DNA from: Hyaloraphidium curvatum
Lineage: Eukaryota > Monoblepharomycota > Hyaloraphidiomycetes > Hyaloraphidiales > Hyaloraphidiaceae
DNA length: 64,000 nt
Assembly (NCBI GenBank): GCA_025558095.1
Contig: JAIVFI010000043.1
Coordinates: forward strand, 372,001 to 436,000
Direction of reading: 5' to 3'
Part shown: positions 30,917-41,459 of the stretch, in pieces
Position numbering within the stretch: position 1 is the first letter of the stretch
Layout of the letters: each line of letters starts with the position of its first letter
Position numbers and translations under genes: made by a program
The notes under the pieces: generated by a model
Told to the model about the DNA's origin: nothing
Databases searched by the model: none
What the model saw: the letters and a program-made list of their open reading frames with translations, nothing else

Positions 30917-32235
30917 ATGAATCGCACTCCAATATCCGCGGCCGAAGCCGCCATGCCGCCGCGCAGGCGGGAGACGCTCCCCGCGGGGGCTCCGTCCCGC
31001 TCGCCGCCGGCGGCACCGCCCTCCCCGGTGTCCGCGCCCGCCGAGGGCCGCGCCCGCCGCAAGCTCTACCGGACGCTGCAGCACTCGATCGGCTCCGGCA
31101 GCCAGGGCGCCGTGCGGCTCGCGATGGGCCCGCCCGGCGTGTGCGCGATAAAGTCCGTCGAGACGCCGGCGGGCGACGCCGATGCCGACGAGGTCGTGCG
31201 GAGGATGCGGGCGGTTTTCGCAATCAGGCCGGAGCACCCCGGCGTCGTGCGGCTGCTCGACTTCTTCCGGACGAGGAGCAAGGCGTACTTTGTCCACGAG
31301 TACTGCGCCGGCGGGGTGGGCGGTCCCCGGTTGCGGGAAGTGGCAAGCATGTGACTGACGCCGGAGTTGCAGGACCTGGCGGCCTACCTCGCCCGCAGCG
31401 CGGGGCCCGTGGGCGAGGAGGAGGCCCGCGACATCACCTTTGCCATCCTGTCGGCGCTGTGCTGGCTGCACGCCCACGGGATCGTGCACAGGGACCTGAA
31501 GCCGGCCAACGTGCTATTGAGGGACGCCGCCCGCCCCGCAGATACCCTGTGCCTCGCCGACTTCGGCAGCGCCTTTGTCGAAGATCCGGGAGACGATGAA
31601 GAGGACCCGGAGAGGACGGTGCCGGGCGAACCGGGTTCCCCGGCAACTGTCTACTCGGGGCTGGCGTCTCCCGGAAGCAGCTCCGGTCTTTCCGGGCCGT
31701 TCCCCAGGACACGCCGCGGTTCAAGCTCGAGCTTCACCGCGATGCAGACCCTAGCAGGCAAGCGCAGTCCCCGTTCTTGCCCTCCTTCAGCCCTGACCTC
31801 TGCCTTGCAGGCACCCCCTTCTACCTCCCCCCCGAAATCATCCGCGGCCTCCCCTACGGCCCCGGCGTCGACATGTGGTCCCTCGGCTGCATCGTCTACG
31901 AGCTCCTCTTTGGCCGCCACCCCTTCCAGGTCGTCGGCAGCTTCCGGGAGCTGTACCAGCGCATCGGCCGTGCGGACTACGAGATCCCCGTGGACCGGCC
32001 CGTCTCCCCGGACGCGGCATCCTTCATCCGCGCGCTGCTGGCAGCGGACCCCGAAGCGCGGATGTCGGCCGAGGAGGCGACCGCGCATCCCTGGATGGCC
32101 GGCGCGGCGGGAACGCGCGCGGCGGAGGGAGAGGAGGGCTACGCGGTGGTCCTGAACGAGCTGGGCGAGCTGGTGCTCGCGGACCTGGATGCGGCGGACG
32201 ACAGCGGGTACCTGTCGCGCAAGGGGAGCGGGTGA
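30917..32235 (+). CDS. Serine/threonine protein kinase, window family member 3
   Basis: Exons 30917-31315, 31373-31757 and 31811-32235 (402 aa; Met at 30953 is an alternative start). Kinase motifs: IGSGSQGAVRLAMG, CAIKSVE, FVHEYC, HRDLKPANVLLRD, DFGSAF, an activation-segment insert with SPATVYSGLASPGSS, TPFYLPPEIIRGLPYG, then the tail LNELGELVLADLDAADDSG ending SRKGSG. Intron 2 sits at the family position but has a GC donor (CAG|GCAAGC) and a CTTGCAG acceptor, so it is a GC-AG intron; the spliced join gives LAGTPFYLPPE as in the sisters. It pairs most closely with member 2. Catalytic residues are complete. Confidence 0.9.
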
Positions 32236-32378
32236 TGGGTGCCGCGTCGGCGTGCGGCCGGGCTGCTGTTGGCCGGCGGGCAGGAAAGAGGGGGTGTCGC
32301 GCGCGGCATGGGACCGAGAGCGTGCGGGCGTGTGTTTGCCTGCGATAAAGGATGACCATACACATTCGATTTTCCAAG

Positions 32379-33694
32379 TCAGAGCTCTACCGTATTGCAA
32401 TGTCCCGGGACGAGATACCAGTAGCTATCCAAAACAGGGTATAGTACTGCTGTCTGGTCAGCGAGGGTGCACATGTTCGCACTCGCGACGCATAAGCAGT
32501 TGCCGATGACGGCCCCGGATGGATTCTGCGTCCAGGACGAGTAAGCGTAGTAGGGGACCGTCAGCCCATTGCCCTTGGCAAAGTTGTGGGGCAGGTTCGC
32601 ACATGCGGCTGCGCAGCGCTGCGCACAGGTGGACCGCGGGGTGCCCGTGTCGCAGACCCAATCCGGGGCACCCATGATGACGGGGAGGGCGCCAGAGAAG
32701 AGGCAGAGCTTGCCGGGGCCGAGGCCGAAAGAGGCAGTCTGGTCGACGGTGTTAGCCGCGTCGCCGCCGCAGGCGCTCGAGGGGCAGTCCGAGTCCTTGG
32801 TGCACGGGATGGCCACCGCCGTCGTGGAGGTGGCACGGCGGGTGGAGGTGGCACGGCGGGTGGTCGTGGCTTTCTTCTTGGACGTGGTCTTCAAGCTCTT
32901 CCCCTTGGTCGTCGTGCGCTTCCTTGTTGTGGGGCGCTTCCCGGCCGTCGTATACCGCCTGCCCGCGATGGGAAAATTGCCCAGGTCGCTCCTAACGACC
33001 GGGTGCTTGGCTGCATTCGCGGGTCAGGGAGGGGAATGTGCGGACGCGCGGGTATCCTACCGAGCGCATTGCGAATGGGGGCACATGCCCAGTAGCAGTA
33101 GATTGACGTCGTAGCTCCCGTTAGGTCGCACGTCGTCTCGAAGTGAATGTTGAGCGCGTTTGCCCAATCGGCGAGGTACCCGATCCTCGTGCTCTTGTCC
33201 CACGGGGTAGCGCAGCCGGGCACGCTCCCTGGCCTCGGTCCGTCGTAGCGGAAGCCCAGCGAGTTGATCGGCGTCGCCGTCGAACCAGACAGCTTGCTCC
33301 TCGGAACGGTGAGGGCATTGTAGAAGGCGTCATCGCCGTTGGGGACGCCGAGGATGCCCCTGTACGACGGCAGCCGCGACAGCGGCACGGCCACGCAGAA
33401 GGTGGTCTGGAAGTAGGCGATGGGGTTGGCCGAGGGACCGACCGGGACGCAGGAGGCCAGGGCGGCAGCGAAGGTGGCCGGCCCGCCGGGCGGGCACGGC
33501 AGACGCTCCGGCGGGCCGAGCCGGACGTCGATGTTCGTGAGCGTCGCGGGGCGGCAGCCGGGTGCGCTCGCCGGCGAGCTGAACGAGAGGAAGTACGCCG
33601 CGAGAGTCGCGGCAGACGCCGGGGCAGGTGCGCCGAGCGCGGCGAGCAGTGCGAGCGCGAGCGGCGCGAGCGGCGCGAGGCGGAGGGCGGCCAT
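32379..33694 (-). CDS. Secreted protein with Thr/Arg/Lys-rich linker and Cys-rich C-terminal domain
   Basis: Exons (minus) 33694-33061 and 33010-32379 (421 aa), joined by a 50-nt intron that converts NAL to AKHPVVRSDLGNF. A clear signal peptide, MAALRLAPLAPLALALLAAL, opens the protein. The N-terminal domain (about 30-210) has paired cysteines (CRPATL, CPPGG, CVPVG, TTFCVAV, CDLTG, YCYWACAP). A basic Thr-rich linker follows (GKRPTTRKRTTTKGKS, then TTTRRATSTRRATST). The C-terminal domain (about 300-421) has at least twelve cysteines, including CTKDSDCPSSACGG and CAQRCAAACANLP. No known family was recognised; an extracellular or wall-associated adhesive or binding protein is inference. Confidence 0.7.
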
Positions 33695-33988
33695 ATCGGC
33701 CGTCGACCGCAGTGTTGAAAGGAGACCGTCGCGGGGCACCGCTGACGAGCTTCACGGCCGTGCCGAAAGGAGGGTGCTCCAAACTGCGCCACGCCAAGCC
33801 AGGTGGAAGATGATGCCGAGCCAGTTGAAAGAAAACCGAACCCAACCGACGAATCGGCAGAAGCTGACGTCTAAAACTCTCCGTGTCGAGTCTTCCGATC
33901 CATACACTGCGTTTGCGGAGACTTGGGCCGCGCCCACGGTAGTTCTTCGAAACACCAACCACCTCGAGTGCCGCGATCTCCGCTCTGC

Positions 33989-34294
33989 TCACCCGCGAAT
34001 AATAGCCGTTGACCCGGCTAACCCGTCCCCCCTATGATCGCTTGCGACCCATTTCGCCATCTGCGTTGTATTGCTGCTTGTCCTCCCGATGTCCTTCTCG
34101 ATGAACGCTGCCGCCGAAAAGTAGGGTCCCGCAGGCATTACCGCGAACGACAAGTTGCGAAGGAGGCTCACATGCACAAAGTGGAGCTTTGCCCTCCCTG
34201 CTTCGGGTGGCACGAAGTCGGTGAGCGGCGCGGCAGCGTCTACGGCCAAATATCCACGGATGCGTTGGACCTCGTCCTTTGCCACTAGGCGCAT
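33989..34294 (-). CDS. Hypothetical 101-aa protein
   Basis: Minus-strand frame MRLVAKDEVQRIRGYLAV to TAIIRG, with ordinary amino-acid composition (PLTDFVPPEAG, KLHFVHVSLLRNLSFAVMP). It starts 59 nt from the polyol dehydrogenase start on the other strand, so a shared divergent promoter is possible. No signal peptide, membrane segment or known motif was found. It may be a fragment or one exon of a larger gene. Confidence 0.4.
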   Translation of the reverse strand: MRLVAKDEVQRIRGYLAVDAAAPLTDFVPPEAGRAKLHFVHVSLLRNLSFAVMPAGPYFSAAAFIEKDIGRTSSNTTQMAKWVASDHRGDGLAGSTAIIRG

Positions 34295-34353
34295 CTTCCC
34301 CAACCGGCCGACCCCAGCTCCTGTTTGAACTCGCCTCCGGCCCGCGCAGCACG

Positions 34354-35735
34354 ATGACCAGTAGCCTCCCTGCCGGTCTCGAGCAGCCCGCGCCCCTCCG
34401 CGAGGGCGAAGCCCCGCGCAACTGGGCCACCGTGTTGACCGGCACAAAGAAGATTGCAAAGGAGCCCCGCGCGTTCCCCGTGCGTCCGCCGCGGCCTCCT
34501 CTCGTTGAAATCGTTCTAAGATCGTTCCAGGATGATCCGCCGGAGGGATTCGTGCAGGTCAACATCAAGCGCTGCGGGATTTGGTGCGTGGCGCCGGGAG
34601 ACGCTGGGAGACACTCGTGACCTGACGGCGCGCGCAGCGGAAGCGACCTGCACGTTTGGGAGGGCGTTGACATGAATGCAAAGAAGTCCGGGTACCCTCT
34701 GCCCATGGGTGGGTGGCTCGGAAGGCGGTCCAGCGGCCCTTCGATTGAACTCCGCGCTCACCCAGTGATGGGCCACGAGGCCTCGGGGATCGTCACCAAG
34801 CTCGGCCCCAAGGTGGACACCCTCAAGGTCGGGCAGGCCGTCGCGGTGATGCCGTGGACCTACTTCGGCCTCCTGGCCACGCACATAAACCACCCCGCCG
34901 CGCTCTGCTTGCCGCTCCCCGAGGGCGTGTCGCTGGAGGAGGGCGCCTACACGGAGCCGCTCGCTGTCGGGCTGAACGCGGCGCGGAGGGCCAAGGTGGA
35001 GGAGGGGAGCACGGTGCTGATCATCGGCTCGGGGAGCGTGGGGCTCGCGGCGCTCGCCTGCTCGCTGGCCATGGGCGCGAAGAAGGTGGTCGTGACGGAC
35101 CTGTCGGAGTCGAGGCTCGAGGCGGCGAGGAACTGCGGTGCCACGGCCACGGTCAACACCACGGGACTGGATCCGATGGAGGCGGCTTACAAGGTCGCCG
35201 AGGCGGTGACGGGGAAGCCGTACGTCAAGGGCGAGGCGCCGCTCGGGTTCGAGGTCGGCGTCATGGAGAACGTCGTGGACTGCGTCATCGACGCGGCCGG
35301 GTTCTCGTCCTCCGTCATGGTGGGTTGCCCTGGCGTTGCGCGCACTGGATGGGAAGCTCAACCCGACCGCCTCGGACCAGACCGCCGTCTACGCCGTCAA
35401 GCCCGGCGGCTCCATCTCCATCGTCGGCCTCGGCTCCAGCCTCCCCACCGTGCCCATCCTCTCCGCCACCATCAAGGAGGCCAACATCTACGGCGCCTTC
35501 GGGTACGGGGCCACTGGCTACGCGGACGCCCTGAAGATGATCGGGGAGAGGAAGGTTGACGTGTCGAAGCTGGTGAGCCACAGGTTGCCGATGGACAAGG
35601 TGCAGTACGGATACGAGATTTGTCACGGGACCAAGGACGGGGCGGTCAAGGTGGGTCGCCGTGGACGCGCGTTTGGGGTGCATGTGGACTAATGGAGGCC
35701 GTCATTAGGTCATCTTCTCGACGGACGAGGAGTAG
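34354..35735 (+). CDS. Zinc-type polyol (sorbitol/xylitol) dehydrogenase-like protein lacking the structural-zinc lobe
   Basis: Six exons: 34354-34479, 34531-34583, 34638-34708, 34766-35319, 35381-35650 and 35709-35735 (366 aa). Catalytic zinc ligands are Cys60 in CGICGSDLHVWEG (across an intron), and His87 and Glu88 in VMGHEASG. The Rossmann segment is VLIIGSGSVGLAALACSLAMGA with the NAD-type acidic residue in VVVTDLSES. The end, DGAVKVIFSTDEE, is reached only through the last intron. Between VAVMPWTY and LLATHINHP the usual segment with four cysteines binding structural zinc, about 35 residues, is missing with no intron in that place. Intron 1 (51 nt) is in-frame without stops. Reaction expected: NAD-dependent oxidation of a polyol to a ketose, if still active. 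Confidence 0.87.
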
Positions 35736-35917
35736 CTTGACAAGGCAAACCTTGAGACAGAACATGAATCGTGTTAGCCAGTCGCCCTTACATAGAGCCC
35801 GAAAGGCAGTTTCAATCAACGAGTATCAATACCCAAGACTTGTCTCCGACGCGAGCAAACCGCCCGGCCGAGCAACAGCACGTTCCCCTGCAGCACGAGC
35901 TCGGGAGAGTCCCGCTT

Positions 35918-36552
35918 TCAGGCGGTGCCGCCCTTCCCGTTCTGAAACGTCGGCGCAAGCCCCCCACCCGCCAGGCCGGCGGCCATCTTGTTGTCCATGA
36001 TGATCTTTACGGGTGAGTTTTGGTTGTAGCGCACTTCTACCCACACCCTGGACGGAGGCAGGTCAGCGACAGGCGGGCAGGTCAGCGACAGGCGGGCCAG
36101 CAAGGCGGCCGATCTCACTTCTCGACGACGCTCGGTTCCCTCGCCGCCTTTTCCCGGGCCCGCTCGGCCAGGACGTGCCCCGGAAGGTCCACCCTGCCGT
36201 TCCGCACCCCAGTCTTGATCCTAGCCGTGTCTCCGTGCCTCCTCGGCTTGAGCAGCGCCTGCACCGACGCCGCCACCGACTCGGCCAGCGACCTCGCGTC
36301 GTCGTCCCCGCCCTTCCACAGCGAGCGCCGGATCTTCTCGGCGAGCGTGCGCTCAATGTCCCCGTCCGATGCCGCGGCGAGCTCCGGCCGCAGCGTGCCC
36401 TCCCCGCGTGCCACTGCCCGCAGGCCGGAATCGACAACAATGTGCGCGTAGTCGTCGACAAAGTCGTCCACCGTCTCGGCGCGGGCCTGCGGGGGCGCGC
36501 CCAGCACGCCGTGCGACACCTCGCGGCGGTTGGAGGAGTGGGAGCCGGCCAT
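35918..36552 (-). CDS. Uncharacterised 187-aa protein (paralogue of the 174-aa protein at 46.9 kb)
   Basis: Exons (minus) 36552-36119 and 36047-35918; the intron (phase 2) contains a 19-bp tandem repeat. Conserved blocks shared with the 46933-47509 gene are: TVDDFVDDYA, GEGTLRPELAA, HVLAERAREKAAREP, and, in the second exon, VRYNQNSPVKIIMDNKMA and GGGLAPTFQNG. No signal peptide or membrane span is present, and it is rich in charged residues and probably helical. No known family was recognised. It converges with the polyol dehydrogenase. Confidence 0.7.
36057..36099 (+). repeat. Two tandem copies of a 19-bp unit inside an intron
   Basis: GGTCAGCGACAGGCGGGCA is followed directly by a second copy differing at its last base. 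It lies within the intron of the 187-aa gene; it does not disturb the splice sites and is probably a recent slippage duplication. Confidence 0.8.
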
Positions 36553-37228
36553 CGTGTCGGGAGACGGGGGTGGGTGCAAGGGCAGCGGCGGTGCGGCGTG
36601 CTCGTTTGACGCGGAGTAACCAACTCCCGAACCCTTCGATGAGGCGACAGGCACCGATGCACGGGCACAGACCAATGGAATTCGATGCAGATTAACAGAT
36701 TCTGGTATACGATCGGGATTCGGGGTGGGATTCGCGCGGCTGCCTTAATAGGGCAATTGCAGGACGCCCCGAGCTCCCGCACTGGATTCGATCGAAGCCA
36801 ACGGATAGGACCAACTAGGCATTTCGTTGGCGATGAACTAACAGCACATTAGTTTACGATCCTGAGTCCGATCGGGGTCTCTTGCGCGCCTTGTCGCCGT
36901 CAAGAGCAGTCGATACCGCGCGCCCAATCACCGCGCACCCTGCCCTAGCCAGTCGTATAGACTGCGGACGCTACCGCTCACTTCAAGGAGAAGTTGATGT
37001 TCATTCTCTCTGTCATCCATCCCAACTCGACAAAACCAGTTGCCTTTCTTGCCAAACATCTTCTCAGCAACGCAGCTGCAGATCGAACGTGCTCTTCAGG
37101 TGCGCGCCACCATCTACTCGGAGGGCGACGGCGGTGACCGAGTAAGATAAGACCGGCAAGGAATTCAGTCAGTCAGACATGGGCTGGTGGGGTTCCGCCC
37201 CGACGAAAAAGCACCCTCTCTCTCCCGA
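36553..37228 (+). other. Intergenic, 676 bp, divergent promoter region
   Basis: Lies between the starts of the minus-strand 187-aa gene and the plus-strand receptor-like kinase. It is somewhat less GC-rich than its neighbours in the middle part. No repeat or recognisable motif was found. Confidence 0.5.
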
Positions 37229-39499
37229 ATGGCCCTCGCGCGCGCCGTGCTGCATTCGCCTCTGCTTTTCGGCGTGGCCGTTCTGCTGGCAGCAGCCGTC
37301 CCGGCCGCGCGGGCGGCGTCGGTGGTCGAGGTCTCGTGCGGGCAGGAACACGCGCTCGCCCTGCTGGACAACGGGACCGCGCTCGCCTTCGGCGCCAACT
37401 ACGACACGCAGCTCGACGCGGGCAGGTCGCTGGACGGCGTCAGGCATGTCGCTGCTGGGGCGAACCACTCGATGGTGCTCTTCTCAACCGGCAAGGTGCA
37501 CGTGTGGGGCTACAACTTCGACGGCCAGACCATGATCCCGGCGGCGGTGCAGAGCGGCATCGTCAAGATCATCGCGACGGGCTACGGACACAATCTGGCG
37601 GTCACGACGGACGGCAATCTACACTGCTGGGGTTGGCAATCTAACGGCCAATGCACTTTCAACACCACGGGAAGCGACTTTCCACGGTGGGCGTACAATG
37701 TGCAAGACGTCGCCGGCGGGTCGCAATTCACCGTCGTGCGCATGCCGGAAAACAAGGTCAAGGCATGGGGCCTGCTTCCCGCGCCGGTGCCGGACAAAAT
37801 CATCGCCAAACCTGATGTGCTCAATGGCGACGTGGTGGCCATCGCCGCCGGCTACACGCACAGCCTGGCGTGGCTCAACGACGGGTCGATCGTGTCGTGG
37901 GGCGATCCAAAGGTGACCGACCTGAACGTGCCGGCGGACCTGGCGGTGCCCAACTCCAAGGTTATCTCGATTGGGGCCCGCGCGACCTCCTCGTGGGCGG
38001 TGCTCAAGGACGGCACTTTGCGGGTGTGGGGCGCGCTTTCCAATGTTCCGCCGGGGAAGTACACCGGTATGTGCGTCTCGGGACTCGGCTGGGCGCTGGG
38101 CATCACGGCCGAGGGCAAGCTCATGCCGTGGGGCGACCCGAACGCCAAGGTGCCACAGAGGATCCCTCGGGAGCTTGATGCCCGTTACGTCGCGCCGACA
38201 CCCACGCCGACCGTGGTAGATGGGGACAGCGGCGGCCCGCCGATCGGCGCGATCGTCGGCGGCGTGGTGGGGGGCCTCGTTACCCTCCTTGTGGCCGCCG
38301 GACTGGCCTACTACCTGGCCCGTCGGAACCGCACCAAGTCTTCAGCGGCGGCTGAACCAGGGGTAGATTACCCGATTAGCAACGGCGACGGAAAGCCCGA
38401 GGTTGCCACGCGTGAGTCCTTCATTTGCGATCACGGATTGGTGGATCGCTGACCTTGCCTTCCCCAGCTGTTTCGGCGGCTTCCGACGCCACAGCATACG
38501 AGACCATGGCCATGAACACGCTGGTCAAGCCGCCGTCCAAGGCGCCGGTGTCCAACGGCCCTCCGTCCAACGGACCCTCGACCCTCGCCGTTCCCACCGC
38601 CGGATCCAACGCATCCAACAATACGCCGAAGTCGCCCATGTCGCCGCGCCTGCGCATCGATCCCAAGGACCTGAACATCGACTACGGCGCCAAGCTCGGC
38701 GACGGCGGGTTCGGCGAGGTGTTTGCGGGGAAGCTGTTCATCACGACGCCGGTGGCGGTCAAGATCATGCGGGCGCGTGTGGACGACGCGACGCTCAGGG
38801 CGTTCGAGAGGGAGGTCACCACTTGGGAGAGCATGATCCACCCCAACGGTGAGCCGTGCTCGCGCTCTTTCGGCACCAGGCTCTCACGTTCCGATCGTGC
38901 CGCGCACAGTCATGCCTCTCATGGCCTACACCGTGTCCCCCCCGATGCTCATTTCTCCGCTCGCGGTCCAAGGCAACCTCCGGAAATACCTCGCCGCCCT
39001 CAACTGGCCGCAGCCCGACGGCATCCGCCTCCTGCACGGCGTTGCCCTCGGCATGTCCTTCCTGCACGCCCGCGGCGTCTTGCACGGGGACCTCAAGTCC
39101 CTCAACGTGCTCGTTGACGCCGGCGTGGCCAGGATCACCGATTTCGGGCTGGCGAGGTTCGCCTCGTGGGCGACGACGTCGGATGCGGGGCTGCGCGGGA
39201 CGCCGGCATTCATGTCCCCCGAATCGTTCGACAACGACCCGCCGAGGCCCCCGGCGGACGTGTACGCGTTCGGCATGGTGTGCTACGAGGTCGTGTCGCG
39301 GGGGAGGCACCCGTTCGAGGAGGCGGGGTCGCTGCCGGTGCTGATGAGGATGGTGCTGGAGGGGCAGAGGCCTGCAAGGCCCGCGGGGGTGCCGGATAGG
39401 CTGTGGAGGCTGATGCAGAGGTGCTGGGTCGAGAAGCCGGAGGATAGGCCGTCGTTCGTGGAGATCGTGGGGGAGCTGGGGACGATCATTGGAGTTTGA
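37229..39499 (+). CDS. Receptor-like protein kinase: RCC1-like ectodomain, single membrane span, non-RD kinase domain
   Basis: Exons 37229-38411, 38468-38848 and 38910-39499 (717 aa). A signal peptide (MALARAVLHSPLLFGVAVLL) precedes six or so RCC1/BLIP-II-like beta-propeller repeats (VSCGQEHALALLDNGTALAFG; HNLAVTTDGNLHCWGW; HSLAWLNDGSIVSWG; SSWAVLKDGTLRVWG). A Thr/Pro stalk and a span IGAIVGGVVGGLVTLLVAAG (about 337-360) follow, then basic ARRNR. The cytosolic kinase domain has LGDGGFGEVFAG, VAVKIM (Lys about 493), the catalytic loop LHGDLKSLNVLV, TDFGLARFA and GTPAFMSPESF. The catalytic Arg of HRD is Gly, so it is a non-RD, TKL-like kinase. Intron 3-side splicing gives HPNVMPLMAYTV, matching the family HPN motif. 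Likely a surface sensor; ligand unknown. Confidence 0.85.
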
Positions 39500-39866
39500 C
39501 GGTACCCAGGAGCTGAAAGATTCTAGCTCGATTGCTCGGCATGGAAATAGAAACATCCCCGATGAGAGGAACTTCCATTAGTGTCGGGGCGCTCCAGAGG
39601 GGGATTCGCGCTACGGGTCGTAGCGTCGCCCCGGGCTGCAACGCGGTTGATTCCAACGAAGCCAACAAATGGGATTCATCTGGCACTATATTGGCGACGA
39701 ACTTGCAAACCATGAAGCAGCGATCCTGACTTCATCGTGGTCGGAGCGGATGGGGACCGAGACAAGCCATGCACCGAGCTTCCATTGGACGCGTCGTCGG
39801 GGAGACAGCACCAACACCTCTCGCCCTCCCGAGCGGCTCCTCCCGCGGTGCATCATCGCCGGCTCC
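39500..39866 (+). other. Intergenic, 367 bp
   Basis: Separates the receptor-like kinase and membrane protein B. The open frame extends upstream of the chosen start for the latter (to about 39669), but the sequence there does not resemble protein A. Nothing else was recognised. Confidence 0.5.
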
Positions 39867-41342
39867 ATGGCCCCCGCGCCGGACGCGCCGCTCACCTTCT
39901 CGCCGCGGGAATGGCTGGCCCTGTTCCCCGCGGCTCCCCCGAGGAATACGGGCGCGTGTGCCGTGCCGGGCGCCCCGCCGGCGGACCCGGCCGGGGCGCT
40001 GCGTGCTTCGGAGCCGCTGACGCGCGAGGCGCTGCTGGCGGCACTCTCGCCGTCGCCGCTGCTGGCGGGGATGACGCGCGCGCAGCTCTCCCTGGCGCGA
40101 TGGGCCGTCCAACGGATTCGCCTGCGGTACTACCTGCTCACGCTGTCGGGCGCCATGCTCCTCGCTGTTGTGTGGCCGGCCAACGCGGCGCTGGGCAGGT
40201 TCACGCCCGGCCAGCTCGGCGTCGGCACCGCTGTTGTTCTTACCAATACGAGCGTGTCCCTCGTGAGCCTGCTTTTCATTTTCCGGGGTATTGGCGCCCG
40301 GTTCGCCTCCCCTGTGGACCTTTCGACGCACCCGCTGGCCGTCTTTGCGCGCTGGGCGCAGCTGTGCTCCGCTGGGGATCCCGGGGGCACGCTCTCCCCG
40401 CTTGTGGCCCACGCAGCTGAAGACTCGCTGTGCCCGTGCTCAGATTGCTCCAGGGACTTGCTCGCCCGTGCGGGCGCGCTGCGTGTCGCCGAGTTCGTGG
40501 CCCGCTTTTCCGCAGCCGCATTCTGGCACTTCGTGTTCCACGCGTGGATGCCTGCCATAACCCTGGGCGCCTACACCTGGGCGACGCCGTGGGCCGCCGT
40601 CCTCTGCTGCATTTACTTTGCAATCAGTGTCGAGTTCCACGTGACCATGCTGGTCGCCGCGTCGCCCTCCAACATCGCCGCGCTTCAGCTCTCTCTGCGT
40701 CTGCACAACCGAGCCGCGGGGCTTGCGCTGAGTGACATGCTGGGCAGGTACGACCGGCTGCTCCTGGACGCCGCCAGCATCCCGGGTGACCCACGGGCGC
40801 CGGCTTCGGAGCCATACGCCCTGCTGCACGACGGCATCGCGGGCACGTGGCGACGCCGGATCAGCTCCCTCAACTCGGGCGCGACGGTCGTCTTCGCCTT
40901 CGGCATCATTATCGCCGGCACTTTCGTTGTAGGCCTCGCCTCGGGCAACTGCGTCCTCGGCCCCACCCTCTTCCTCCTCCTCTACACCGTCCTCCTGATC
41001 GCAATGGACCTCGCCAACTTCGCCGCCGCCAACTCGCACCCCTCCGCCATCGTCGCGCTCTACGCATCCGCGCGCACCTCCCTCCTCCGCATGGGCTGCG
41101 CCGCCGCCGCCTCGGCCGCCCCCCCACCCGCGCACGCGAGGGAGCTCGCGGCGGCGCAGGACAGGCTGCTGGGCGCATACGTCGCCACCGCGCCGTCCTT
41201 CTTCGCGTCGTTCATGGGGTTCCGGGTCAGCGCGGCGGTGTTGCGCAACGCGGCGGCGACGGCGTTCACGCTGGGGGTCGGGCTGTGGAGCGTGCTCAAG
41301 GGGGCCGGGGTGGGGTTCACGATGAACACGACGTGCGGGTGA
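39867..41342 (+). CDS. Polytopic membrane protein B (paralogue of protein A)
   Basis: Single exon, 491 aa from MAPAPDAPLTFSPREWLALF, the first Met that aligns with protein A. About eight hydrophobic segments are seen, including YYLLTLSGAMLLAVVW, LGVGTAVVLTNTSVSLVSLL, WHFVFHAWMPAITLG, ATPWAAVLCCIYFAIS, TVVFAFGIIIAGTFVVGLAS and TLFLLLYTVLLIAMDL. A CPCSDCSRDLL motif occupies the place of CPCPAKSC in protein A. The end, VGLWSVLKGAGVGFTMNT, is intact and defines the reading frame that protein A has lost. No transporter or enzyme signature was recognised. It is transcribed in the same direction as the receptor-like kinase, 367 bp downstream. Confidence 0.8.
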   Translation: MAPAPDAPLTFSPREWLALFPAAPPRNTGACAVPGAPPADPAGALRASEPLTREALLAALSPSPLLAGMTRAQLSLARWAVQRIRLRYYLLTLSGAMLLAVVWPANAALGRFTPGQLGVGTAVVLTNTSVSLVSLLFIFRGIGARFASPVDLSTHPLAVFARWAQLCSAGDPGGTLSPLVAHAAEDSLCPCSDCSRDLLARAGALRVAEFVARFSAAAFWHFVFHAWMPAITLGAYTWATPWAAVLCCIYFAISVEFHVTMLVAASPSNIAALQLSLRLHNRAAGLALSDMLGRYDRLLLDAASIPGDPRAPASEPYALLHDGIAGTWRRRISSLNSGATVVFAFGIIIAGTFVVGLASGNCVLGPTLFLLLYTVLLIAMDLANFAAANSHPSAIVALYASARTSLLRMGCAAAASAAPPPAHARELAAAQDRLLGAYVATAPSFFASFMGFRVSAAVLRNAAATAFTLGVGLWSVLKGAGVGFTMNTTCG

Positions 41343-41459
41343 CTTGGTCCGCCCTAATGACATGTGTATTGACGTCAACGCATTGCACAACGAGCAACAA
41401 CGGTTCCAACTGCGGTCTTCCAAAGGACCAGCCTCCAAGCCATGCACCGCTCCGCCCAC

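Noticed and set aside
38849-38879. A 31-nt intron in the receptor-like kinase
   Set aside because: It gives HPNGSHVP; the 61-nt alternative (38849-38909) gives HPNVMPLMAY, which fits the kinase family and the usual intron length.
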